From Valencia hispanica (taxonomy: Eukaryota > Chordata > Actinopteri > Cyprinodontiformes > Valenciidae): a DNA stretch of 64,000 nucleotides. Under the pieces are notes generated by a model that ran no database searches, had not been told where the DNA came from, and was given only the letters and a program-made list of their open reading frames with translations. The position numbers and the translations under genes are program-made. Positions 39,716-59,706 of the stretch are shown piece after piece; positions within the stretch are counted from its first letter, which is position 1; each line of letters begins with the position of its first letter. Location: the NCBI GenBank assembly GCA_963556495.2, contig OY747703.1, forward strand, positions 26,431,796-26,495,795, written 5' to 3'.

Positions 39716-40924
39716 CAGTGCATCTTCAGTTATGCTCAGTGCAGGGAGCAGCTTACAAGGCTTCAAATGAAACAACTTATCAGAAGGTAATTTACTCTTA
39801 AACTCCTTGATTTTTATTCCCTTAAGTTATAATTCATACCATTCCTTAAAGAAGAATTTGATGAACATATAAACTTGCACTTTTTAAGACAAATATATTC
39901 ATAGTCAAGTGTACTGCAGAATCAAGAGTAAAGGATAAACCATAATAGACAACTCTATTTTTGGAAGGTACATTTCAACAGAAAAATAAAATATCCAACA
40001 GATGTATCTTTCAGTTAGTCGTCTTGTTTTAAACAATTTGATGCAATAATTTTAATTATCATTTTCGTTACAACAAACTGACAGCTTGCAATTATTCGTC
40101 ACCTAAAAGTAAAGAACAGTACAGATGTTTGTGGTGAGTCTGTACATACAGAATGGTTTTAAATGGACTCTTCTATTAAATAGAAGTTCCAAAGCTGGCT
40201 TTCTGTAAGGGTGTTCTTTTACTGACTTTACTGTGTGGTGCTGTTTGTGGTAATAGTTTGGTTCACTTCAGAAATCCTGTGTGGTTAATGTTTTTCTCAA
40301 AGGTCTGATGTTTTGGCAGGAGAAAGACTTCATCTCACACTGTGCTAATATAAACCAAAACTACCATCTGAACAACTTAAACCAGTTTTCTAAATACCAA
40401 CAGTGGACAAGTCTGGAATACGGTATGGAAAACATGTTTATCATATTTCAAATAACATTATACACCTCTATTTTATGCAACACAGCAGGTAAAGTAAGGT
40501 GTAAATGTTATACCATCTTAGGAGCAATCCATAGGAGGGTTACATACATTTATTCCTATGTACCCCTCTATGAGGAACAGTCAGGTTCATCTGCAGTTTA
40601 TGGTTCACACCGACAGAACATGCACTATAAAAAGGTGGCACCAACAAAATACACACAAAAACAACCCACATAACAAATCATATTTATCATCAAGACGTTT
40701 TTAGGAAATCACACGGGCATACATCAAAGTCGTGAAAAAATACCTCAGAACCTTTTTTTAAGAAGGTTTGTGTCATGTGTCACCTTCTTTTGGACTGGTT
40801 ACCAAACAAACTAGTATGAACAGGAATCCATGTACAAGAATCCAGTGGATTTGCATATATGGATTAATCTTATTAGCAGATGAGCCTGGAGAAGTAATGT
40901 ACTGTGTCTTCATTTATTCATTTA
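39716..40924. other. intergenic DNA, no gene seen
   Basis: AT-rich. A 130-codon ORF (40,281-40,673) has no recognised similarity and no splice context. Confidence 0.4.
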
Positions 40925-41640
40925 GGCAGACAAAACAACATAAAGTAGTGCATAATGGTGAAGTGGAAAGAAAATTTAAATATTCAATTTTATTTTACCA
41001 ATAGAAATCCAAAAATACAGATCCTTATACTCCGATACCCCTAAATAAAATCCAGAGCAACCAAGTATATTCAGAAGTCACATAATCAATTAAATTGATT
41101 TCTCCTATGAATAAATCAAACTCTAGCTGTTCTGTGAAGGCCCCAGAGGTTTGTTGGAGAACATACGTGAACAAACCGCATCATGAAGACCAAGGAACAC
41201 AGCAGACCGCTCATTTAGAAAGGTTGTAAACCTGCCAAGACACGACCATCCACCTAAAACACTGTGGAGTGCAAAGTAAGTCCTCAAGGTCTGGTATCCT
41301 CCTAGTTCTAGGTCTTTGCTTGGTTCAACACAACTGAATGAAACACCTGAGGAAACGCTAAGGGAGTAATTTAACCATTTGAATAAGCTGGTGTTGGTGT
41401 AGATAATACGTACATAATGTGTGTTAGGTTCTGTAATGGTTTTTATCAAAGCATATTTGTGTGTTAGAATCTCCAAATCAAAGTTTAGTCCCTAATATAA
41501 AAGAATCTGTGGACTTTAAAAATTATGTTCACAAAAACTCTTCATCCAATCTGAGAGAGATTGTGCTGCTGTGCAAGAAAATGCAAACATTTTAATGTCT
41601 AGATTTGGAAACCTGGCTTTCCCCAGAGGAGCTGATTAGA
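40925..41640 (+). mobile_element. Tc1 family relic, copy C
   Basis: Downstream of ntan1. CATAAAGTAGTGCATAATGG, TACTCCGATACCCCTAAATA, TTCTGTGAAGGCCCCAGAGG, GCATCATGAAGACCAAGGAAC and CCAAGACACGACCATCCACC follow the 5' half of the family. CATCCAATCTGAGAGAGATTG (41,545) is from the 3' half. The middle is deleted or replaced. Confidence 0.7.
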
Positions 41641-41821
41641 AATGAGACGTAGTCCATGTGGTATGAATACATTTGCAAAGCGCTTTACGTTTAACGGTCA
41701 GCGGTCGGATACTTGATGAAATACTCCGTATGAAGGGTACAAAGGGGTCACAGTGTTTCCATTGAGCTGGTAAGCAAAAACAGTCAGATACCATTTAAAG
41801 GTTCAGAAAGGAACAGGCCTC

Positions 41822-44800
41822 TTATGACTGGACAAGCCTCTCCCAGGTACCGCTCTCTGTCCGGTGGTAGAGCTGCGGCTGGCCTCCTGGGAACAGGCTG
41901 TCAGAGTCTGGATGGGACAAAAGGAACTGGATGGTGGACTTCATGTGTTGGACAAAGTGCGGCGGCTCAGCCAGCGGAGATGTGGACAAATACTACAAAC
42001 GGAGAGCAGACACTTGTTTACATCATTCATTCTCACAACCTTGTTCTGATCACCTTAAGAGGCTCATTATTTCCCCAAAAATGTATTACCTGTAAAATTG
42101 TGGCATCACTTTGTGACAACCAGACCGCAATGTCCAGATCAGGAGTCCACTGACACGGTCCAATTTTGACAAGTCCATGACTTGAGTCATAAATGTCAGT
42201 CATCTGTAAGGAAGAGCTATTTTATTAAAATTCAACATGTGTAGTCTAGCTTCAGTCCCTTCAAAATGAGACAGTGTCTGCAAATACACAAACATTAACA
42301 TCATAAAGACATTATTTACAGCTACAGACGGTATTAAACAATAAACTGAAAGAAAAAATGGTTTCATAGGCAATAAGCGTGTAAAAGTATTTATACCCCT
42401 ACATCTTTGGCTAGTTTTGTCATGTCACAACCACACAATTAAGTTTTTTTCTGTTGGGATTTTATGTGACAGATCAACACAAAATAGTGCATAATGGTGA
42501 AATGGAAGAAAAATAATACTTTTTTTTTTTTTTCTCAAACTAAGATCTGAAACGTGTTGTGTGTATGCGTATTCAGCCCCCATGAGCCCATACTTTGTAA
42601 ATACCCATTTCACGGGTGCTACAGCTGCAAGTCTTTTGGGGTATGTCTCTACCAGCTGTGGACATCTAGTCACTGAATTTTTGTTGTAAATTCGTCTTTG
42701 TAGAACAGCTCAAGTTCAGTCAGATTGGATTGAAATTGTCTTTGAACACGCACATTTTTCAAGTCTTGACATAAATTCTTAATTGGACTTCGTCTGGGCT
42801 TTGACTGGACCATGCTTACATATGAATATGCTTTGATCTGGGGTGTCCAACTCCGGTCTTCAAGGGCCTGTGTCCTGGAGGTTTTAAATCTGTCCTTGGT
42901 TCCAACACAGCTGATTTAAATGGCTAAATTACCTCCTCAACATGTATAGAAGTTTTCCAGAGGCTTGGTAATGAACCAATCATTTGATTCAGATGTGTTG
43001 ACCCAGGGTGACTTCTAAAACACGTAGAACACCGGCCCATGAAGCCCGGACTATGGACACCACTAATCTAAACCCCCGTGCCTCTTATTGTATGTTTAAA
43101 GTTAATGACTGAACTTTTGCCCCAGCCTGATGGTTTTCTTCCAAGATTGCCCTTTATTTAACTCTATTCATCCTCCTAATAACTCTGACTAACTTCCTTG
43201 TCATTGCTGAAAAAAGCATTCCCAAAGCATGATGCTGTCACCACCATGTTTCACTGTGGGGAAAGACTGCAGGCTGGACTTTGTATGGCTTTCTTCTCAT
43301 CACTTCTCCATAAAGGGCAGCTACTTGGAGTGCTCAACTAGTACAGTAATTCATACAGTATGTCAAAAGATTCTCCCACCAGAGCTCTGGATTGCTGCTG
43401 CTCCCCCAAAATAGGCCCATGGGCCTTTTTGCTACTTTACTGATAAACGTTTACACTGACGTTTGTGGTTCTAACGTGACAAACTGTGTCAATGGTCAAG
43501 GAGTATGTATACTCTTATATGGCACAGGAATTGCCATTTAGGAATTGCTATGCCATGTACCACAGGTCAGATAAAACAAACTTATTAGTTGGAATTAGAT
43601 AAAAATAATAATAAAAAACTGTTAAAACTGACTTTGGTTTTTAATAGGACCAGTCTATCTTGTAAAGTGCCCTGAGGTAATTTATGTTGTGAATTATAAA
43701 TGTAAAAATAAACTGATTTGCACTGAAGTTTACTTATTTTTGGAAGTATGTTTAAATGACAAGTAATGCCAGACAGAGGCCAAAATATACCCCTTTAGGT
43801 GTCACAATGTGTTTGAATGGACGTTCGTCTTGTATGGCTCTGTGTTAGAAGGCCCTTAAATGGCCTAATGACATGTCCAGGATGTACCCAGGCTGCCACT
43901 CTCTTGACTGCTGGATATAGGCAGATGGATAAATGGATGGGTAGCTGGGAAAAAAATCCCCCCCTCCCAGTTTTTACCTCTCCTCCAGTGAAGGTCCGTG
44001 CTGACCGCAGCTCCTCTGCGGGTCCTTTATGAGGGAATGAAGCAGGGAACACTTCCCCTGTTTTAACATTTACACCTATACAGAATCAAACAACAACTTA
44101 TTACAAATAACATAAAAGTATAAATTACTTGTGTCTTTGAAACATATCTGCCACTCACCTATTCCATACACTATTGGTCTATGGATTCCCTTATCAACAA
44201 CATCATTCATCTCTACAATAGAAGGGGTTGTGTTAGAGAAACCTTGATCTGGAACTACATTATTTACTAATTGTATGAAACAGATACAAACCTATGATAC
44301 AACATGTCTCCAGGTGAATATTCTCCTTCTGTTTCTGGAAAGCTGCTATAAAGTGAAAGCAAGCCATGTTATTTTGACAAGTCTGAAATTCTGTCCATGA
44401 GCAACATATTAAAGAAAATGTTATGAATGAACGTACCCAGTATGCTAAGGCTGAGCTTATGAGATGTTTTTGCATCGTCATTAAACCCTCCAACTAGATG
44501 TAGCTCAAATCTAGACATGAGAAGTAAAAGAAAGTGTTAAGGGGCAGGTATGGACTTTGAATTTGTACTTGTGTATCTGTGACATACCTGCCCTCATTGC
44601 AGACGTTACTTAGTGATGTGACAGCTTTCATAATGAGCTGGACCTCAGACCAGGTGCTGAAGCCATCGCAGTGAGCGAGGCAGACAGCTCCGCTACCTGC
44701 AAAATAATATAATATAAAATAATATAAGCTTAGCGGGATGCACAGATCCTTGTAGGCAGATGTAACACACAGTAGGGATCTGTTAGAAGTGACGTTACCA

Positions 44801-46544
44801 GTGTGTCGCAGCACGACCAAGTGGCAGGTGGTAGCGTCTTCTGATCCAATGATGGAAACAGAGTCTGTGAAAGATTTGACCAGAATGGATGAAACTATTT
44901 GAGTTCAAATTCTCAAATCACACCACACCAAAGCGCTGATCTTAAACCACATGAAGAGGAAGAAAACGAAAAAAAGAGTAGGTGTATAATCCATTGACTA
45001 GTGAAGAAACTACAGCTCCTGCCACAGCCATTCATAACCCTTAACCTTTTTTTACACTTTATCAAGTTATAACCCTGAACTTTGATTATTTTAATGGGAG
45101 TTGGAAGTTAGACTAAATCAAAGTACCGTGAAAAGTAAGTGATAATAATGGAGTGGCTGGAAAATACTGAATAGTAATCAAAACTTTTACAAATAAAAAT
45201 CTAAAAAGTCAGCCATGCATTTCTATTCAGCGCCTCGTACTCTTAAACCCTTAAATAAAATACCGCACAACCAGTCGCCTTGAGAACTAACACAATTAAT
45301 AAATAGAGTCCAGCAGTGCGTAATTTATTCTTAGGTTTGTTGGAGTACATTAATTAACAAATTGGTATGATTACTTTGCATAACCACTACATGGTCTATT
45401 TAGATGATTTAGGACAATTATTGGCTCAGTGGGATGTTGTGATACGCCACTCTATTTTCATCGGTTCTATTCTCAATAACACATGGATGCAAATTTAGGA
45501 TTGAGACATTTTTACTTAGATTTTTAAATGTACGACTGGGAATTGATGTTCCCATCATAAACTGTAGGTGTACTCACTGTCTGCTGGAGTTGTCGCAGCA
45601 AACTCTCTTTGCTGAACATACAGAAGGCGCTTTGGATCTACATCAACACGTGGCTTGGAACGAAATGCTTTTGCATTTTCCTGTAACACAAAATTAAACA
45701 TTATTTTACCCTCCAAAATGTGAATATTCTGGATTTAACTCTAAAATAAATACAAACAAAATCTCATTCTAGCTACAGTGAGCATTAATTTATTTGCATG
45801 ACTCAGAAATTAATTTGTGCAAGAGAAGACAATCTTTCTAGAAACTCTGCTGCGTGTGATAGTTATATGTTTCTGTTCTTATTTCATTGTGTTAATTTCG
45901 TAAAACTTTACAATCACTTTACTTGAACAATTTCACAACTATAAAAGGTAGGTAAAGAGTTCCTATTTTTTTTACGTTAACATTTTTATGTTAAAATTGA
46001 ATGTATCTAAGTAAAATAATCTATATGATTGGATTGAATTGACTATGTATTTCTGTATATTAATTAGATCTGCTTGCCTTGTAAAGTGCCTTGAAAAGAC
46101 ACTTGTGGTAAATTCCTGGTAAATAAATAAACTAAATTGGATGGATAAACAGACAGCCACAATAAGAAATATGACGCACAGTGAATTTTTGAATAGAAAT
46201 GTTTTATATACTTTTTTCTGTTCATTCAGACCTACAGAATACATAATTCACAGACTGTTAAAAGCCAGCAATGTTTTTTTGTGTCTCAGAAAAGTAATGT
46301 TTTGTCTCCTGCTTAGATATGAAACATATCTGTATGTACAAGATGATAACGCTGTATGTTGGTGCAAGAACAATTTCATCACAGAAGGGTCGGTGATGTA
46401 GGAAACAACCACCAACGTCACAAGCTCAAATACGTGAAATCAGACAGTTTCGTGAAAACAAACCTGTAAATGTGGATATTTGTCGAATAACTCCGCTGTT
46501 GATGTGAAGCGATCAAGGGCTCTGTTCTGAATGAACAAAGGCAT
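41822..46544 (-). CDS. ntan1: ntan1, protein N-terminal asparagine amidohydrolase, complete
   Basis: Ten minus-strand exons: 46544-46464, 45680-45578, 44864-44799, 44696-44588, 44510-44437, 44345-44292, 44212-44159, 44075-43978, 42203-42090 and 41992-41822. All junctions keep phase and give 924 nt, 307 aa (human 310). NTAN1 deamidates N-terminal Asn to Asp, the first step of the Asn branch of the Arg/N-degron pathway, in nucleus and cytosol. Visible marks: MPLFIQNRALDRF start (the Pro after Met is the mature N-terminus in the family), LLYVQQREFAATP, SEDATTCHLVVLRHTG with the nucleophile Cys75, CLAHCDGFSTWSEVQLIM, HLVGGFNDD, the EELRSARTFTGGE stretch, and SPLAEPPHFVQHMKSTIQFL near the end. No broken motif. 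Introns carry Tc1 relics. The gene shares a short divergent promoter with ddx17. Confidence 0.96.
42376..43526 (-). mobile_element. Tc1 family relic, copy D, both ends present, with nested insertion
   Basis: In the ntan1 intron between exons 9 and 8. The left end (GTGTAAAAGTATTTATACCCC, GTCATGTCACAACC) and right end (GTGGTTCTAACGTGAC, AAGGAGTATGTATACTC) are inverted to each other. The complement of 42,580-42,673 gives LVETYPKRLAAV and 43,120-43,260 contains the reverse of the HGGGS...GKMDG block. Interrupted at about 42,840-43,064 by another element. No intact frame. Confidence 0.8.
42840..43064. mobile_element. small hAT-like element nested in Tc1 copy D
   Basis: About 225 bp. The left end GGGTGTCCAACTCCGGTCTT is inverted relative to the right end GCCCGGACTATGGACACC. 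The interior contains CCAACACAGCTGATTTAAATGG and TGATTCAGATGTGTTGACCC, known from an abundant vertebrate non-autonomous family. Flanking Tc1 sequence resumes as ...TTTGATCT / AATCTAAAC..., so a short target duplication is likely. Confidence 0.72.
43660..43720 (+). repeat. retroposon 3'-tail-like fragment
   Basis: TTGTAAAGTGCCCTGAGGTAAT followed by ATAAATGTAAAAATAAACTG; the same tail type as at 16.3, 46.1, 47.9 and 61.0 kb. Confidence 0.5.
45014..45372 (+). mobile_element. Tc1 family relic, copy E (5' part only)
   Basis: In the ntan1 intron between exons 3 and 2. ATTCATAACCCTTAACC, TTTTAATGGGAGTT, ACAAATAAAAATCTAAAAAG, TTCAGCGCCTCGTACTC, AACCAGTCGCCTTGAG and GGTTTGTTGGAGTACATTAA follow the 5' third of the family in order. 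No transposase-coding part. Confidence 0.65.
46075..46145 (+). repeat. retroposon 3'-tail-like fragment
   Basis: CCTTGTAAAGTGCCTTGAAAAG, then TAAATAAATAAACTAAATTGG, in the first ntan1 intron. Confidence 0.5.
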
Positions 46545-47214
46545 GCCCGTCAACCGGATCAGCTCAGTATTATGCTACAAAATCACCAACAATAACTTCA
46601 TAACGATATGTGTTACTGTATCAACAATAGAACTTCCTGAAAGGACCGTGGTCTTCTTCGTTGTTGTGGTGGTCGGTTTGTTTTTCAGCGAAGCATGGCG
46701 TTAAACGCCACCTACTGACCGCTTATATTATTCCCAGACGTCTGTTTTCTTGCTCAGATGTGTTTAAACTCGAAATATGTTTAATGCAAAACATCTCCAG
46801 ATGCAGCTACAGTGATTCGTCTGTGTTGCATAGTGCTCATTTGGTGCTTTGGAGCCGCAGCAGAGGCCTGCACATCGAGAGTTTTAACGGAGTGACAATC
46901 TCCGTTGTACTTTAGTGAAATTGCGTACGTCATGACGTTTGTTTTGACACGACGCTACGTAGTTTTACTAGCCGTTAGCGCAGCTTCGTTATCTTTCGCG
47001 ACGCTTCTATGAGTTCAGCAATTCCAGTGTGAATGTTTTCTGTCTCCTTATTTTAGGTGTTACCGGTAAAGCAAAAAAAAAAAAAAAAAAGATTTTTTTT
47101 AAAATAATAATTGTTTTGTGCGTTTCTTATTCCGTTTAGTCGTCGAGCGTAACCCAGCTAACCATTGTTTTAGCTAGCTGCTAATCTACCTAAGGTGCTA
47201 ACCTTTTAATCGAA
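46545..47214. promoter_or_regulatory. divergent ntan1 / ddx17 promoter
   Basis: 670 bp separate the ntan1 start codon (minus) from the ddx17 start codon (plus). The ddx17 side (46,915-47,160) is CpG-rich and TATA-less. It has a perfect 12-bp palindrome ACGTCATGACGT at 46,927-46,938 holding two CRE/ATF half-sites, and an A-run then T-run at 47,073-47,100. The start of ddx17 transcription is probably near 46,980-47,050; this is inferred from layout only. Confidence 0.65.
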
Positions 47215-56308
<9,094 letters not shown>

Positions 56309-56890
56309 TTATAACAAACGTAGTGATTTAAGTTGTTCGACCATGTGTTTGTAGCTCTGTTTTTACTGTTGTGGTCTCCAACTAACAGGAGTGTAAGCAG
56401 TGTTATCTCCAAGGGGCTTGTATGTTGAAGTATCAGAAAGGAAATCCGTCACAAGAACGCAACCATGTATTGTGGGGGAGGACTAGGGATTTCTTTTTCT
56501 TCTTTCTTTTTTTTACCTGCTCCAGACAAACTTTAGGAGTTAGAGATGCCGTCACATTCCAAACACCTCCTTGATCTACTTTTTAAACCTGACTTTTTCA
56601 GCTTGAAATACGTGGCTTTTGTTCATAACCTCCATTTTAGCTTCACCAGACACATTTCCGACTCTTCACTGGTTCCAGTAATGAACACTCTTGGATAACT
56701 TTTATTTTACCTTTTTTTAATTATCTATTGTATTAGATTTAGACTCATTTAATCACAAATGCCCCTTTTGTGTTGCAAGTCAGAAGTGAAGTAGTGAGCT
56801 TTACCTAAAAAAAAAAAATATTGCTTGTTTTCTGTCAACTATGCTCTTTTTACAAGTGTTTCCTAAATAAATGAAAGAAAGAAATGCTTT
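56309..56890 (+). other. ddx17: ddx17 3'UTR with poly(A) signal
   Basis: T-rich sequence after the stop, ending at AATAAA 56,866-56,871. No coding content. If longer forms exist they would run into the hAT-like element at 56,979. Confidence 0.65.
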
Positions 56891-56978
56891 TCTGTCATGC
56901 TTTGCAAATTATTCTGAGATTATATCAAGTAAATTATTTGATCTGCTTATAGTAGCAGGACATTCAATATACATACAA

Positions 56979-57342
56979 TAGGGATGTGTATTGGCAAGAA
57001 GCTGGTGATACAATATGTATCACAATACAGGGGGGAGGCCATACGATATATTGCGATACGAGTAAGACTACATTGTGATTTTTAAAACTGAATTTAACTA
57101 GGAAAGACTCAGCATTCTAAACACTCCAACCTGTTTCATATTTAACACATTCAGTTTTATTACTAGATCTAGTTGATCCACTGGAACGAAGAAGGTGAAA
57201 ACAGCCACAAACTACCAGTTATACTTGTAATTTTACTACAAAAATGACTCATTAATGGTTCCATTCAAATTCTTAAAAAAAAAAGAATAAAAATATACAT
57301 CGATACATTGCTGTTGAATGTCCAAATTTTCTTACATCCCTA
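56979..57342. mobile_element. hAT-like non-autonomous element with 8-bp duplication
   Basis: 364 bp with ends TAGGGATGTG and CTTACATCCCTA. Flanks ACATACAA (56,971-56,978) and ATATACAA (57,343-57,350) agree at 7 of 8 bases. The interior has TGATACAATATGTATCACAATAC and CATCGATACATTGC, the 'zata/atgcgatac' type seen in vertebrate hAT-derived repeats. No ORF. Confidence 0.8.
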
Positions 57343-57789
57343 ATATACAATGTTTATATTTTCAGAATTAGATGGGTTTTATTTAGTCTAGAAATAAAGA
57401 CATTCCATCTTTAAAAAGTTACGTTCATTCTGGTTCTACTGGCTGGAAAAAAAAACAATTTTAGTTGAGTGAAACTCTGTAGATAAGGAGGGTTATTTTA
57501 ATAAAGTCTCGGATTTGATCATCATTTGCAGAGTCAAGAGAAACTGATCCCCTCCCAACCCTAGAAAAACTCTAAAACTTCCATTGCATCAAAAAATCCA
57601 TTACATTCCTAAACTCATGGAAAAATTTAATGCCTAAAAACTCTGAAAAACCCTTTATCCGACGGCAGCAACTGCCCTGAAGTGTTTTGGCAGCCAACTC
57701 ATACAGTATGTGCTATATTCATGTATTTTATTCTATTTTTTGTTGTTAATGTTTGCTTTATTTATGCTTAATGAAGCCAAACTCCATGA

Positions 57790-58200
57790 GTGATAGTGCT
57801 GATAAAGATCTCTTATTTTATCTAGACTTGGCCCTGTTTTTTGGGGGGATCATTATCCTGTTGAAATACCAGTGACCACCCGTTGTCTGTAGGAACCAAC
57901 AATTATTTAAATCCTTGTATTTCAGAGTTCATGATGCTATGAACTCAAGTTCCCAGGGCGTAAGATCAGGCCCACAACATAACAGGTCCTCTGCCATGTT
58001 TACCTATGGGCACAAGGTGCTTCTCCACATATTCAGTCTTTGTTCCACTCCAAACCCACCTGGGGGGTTATTTCCTAAAGACTCAGTCTCATCTGACCAA
58101 AGTACTGATTCCAGATATTCTCGTTTGTGACAGGAGAGAAAATGGCTTTTCACTGGAATCACTCGGGAACTGATTGGCATATAGTCTAATACTTATTATG
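57790..58200 (-). mobile_element. transposon relic (Tc1-like internal fragment)
   Basis: GGATCATTATCCTGTTGAAATACC, CCATGTTTACCTATGGGCAC, AAGGTGCTTCTCCACATATTC and CAGTCTCATCTGACCAAAG are the reverse complement of a widespread fish transposon region. The 71-codon plus-strand ORF here is not a gene. Confidence 0.5.
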
Positions 58201-59706
58201 GGAACTCAGCAACCTTAAGATGGCGCTCTTCACTGCAAGCTTTTAAACTTCACTTGCCGTCCTCCTCGCTGTGCAAGGTGGCAAAACAAATATGGGTCCT
58301 CTTTCAGCCTATTGGCCAGCGGCTAGAAGAAACGGACTTCGCATGAAGGTCATGGATTAATAAAAATTTCTAGTAACTTTAATTAACTTGGAAAGGGATA
58401 GATTTATAAGTTGCTTCGATCACATTTATTTAAAGGGATTCTTAGCACCAACTTTGGCAAAATCTCTAAGCAGGATTTTTTTTCTTTTTGCCCAACTGAA
58501 TAGATGTAATAAAATTAGAGGTTGGATTTCACCAAATCTTTTCCCGTACAAAATTTATTTGAAGGCTTTTTAACATCTTTACCAGTGGTGCCAACAAATA
58601 TTTCCACATTTATATCTTGATTACTTTTCCCAAACACAGCCCTCCCAATATCTTTATTTGTAGTCTTCCTGAACCCCAGAGGAGTTTATAGATTTCTGCT
58701 CTCACGCCACACAACATCTAGAAAGATCATTTAACACACGATGCATCTTATGCTTCACAAAGTCATTTCGGGTAAAGACAAACATAAAAGAACCAAAAAT
58801 ACTTCATTTAGATGTGAACAAGAAAAAGAAAAAAAATCTGAGGCACGTGTGGCAGAATCAAACTCAGTATGACGTGAACAGAACTGTGTGAGTCTTTCTT
58901 TGGGTTAATCAGTAGTAGAAAAAGTGACAAAAGATGAATGAACAAGAATGAATTTATGTGCAAAAAATGAACACAAGTGCAACAAGTTTAAATAAGGAAA
59001 AAGGAAAATAATCCTGAGTGAAAATGTAAAAACAAAACTAAGTCCTAAAAGCAGGATAAAGTGCAGAAATAAAGAGAAGATACAGTGTTTTTAAAAGAAT
59101 GGACTGAAAGTGCCTTTCAATTACAAGAGGAAAAATTATGAGTAAATAATGTATATGGATTATTTTTGGATGGATCAATTTCACTGACAATAGTTTGCTG
59201 CAGAAAGACATCGGATCATCATGTGTTCGTCCTCCATGGCTAAAAGCCCACAAATATCACTTGTGATATTTGTGGTTTGACTTGCCAACTGTTTAATGTG
59301 CAGCTGATGAGGTGCAGGATGTTGTATAGGAATGGATCACACTGATTTGTGGAGAAAATAAAAAATAAATAAAATAAACGGTGACAGGACTTACTTAATG
59401 GTTTGTAAATGGTACCAATTCACATTCAGAAGAGGTTCTGCTAATCAACACACTGGGCTAATTATTGGAGGAGGAGGATGTAGCAACTTCATTTAGGGAA
59501 AACACAGGATCAAATAAGGATAAGAAGGCACAAGGTCGACTGGTTTCAACGACTGCTCTCACGTCCATCTGTTTTTGCACAGCAGAGTCTGAAACCATTT
59601 CATTGTAATCTGGTCTTTTTTTCCCCTCTTCAGAAGGAAAACTTTGACCTAAATATAAAGGATGGTGCAGATCTGACGACAGGAGGCCCGTCCTTTCTCT
59701 CTCTCT
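58201..59706 (-). other. ddx17-gga1 intergenic DNA and gga1 3'UTR
   Basis: The gga1 3'UTR must start at 59,706 and run down. Candidate AATAAA (TTTATT on plus) occurs near 58,650 and 58,427, so the UTR may be about 1 kb. Contains a perfect hairpin at 59,248-59,275. No gene seen. Confidence 0.45.
59248..59275. repeat. perfect 28-bp hairpin (13-bp arms, 2-base loop)
   Basis: Arm CCACAAATATCAC, loop TT, then the exact reverse complement. Lies about 430 bases past the gga1 stop, probably in its 3'UTR. Confidence 0.9.

Noticed and set aside
40281..40673. 130-codon ORF in the intergenic region
   Set aside because: No similarity recognised, AT-rich, no exon context.
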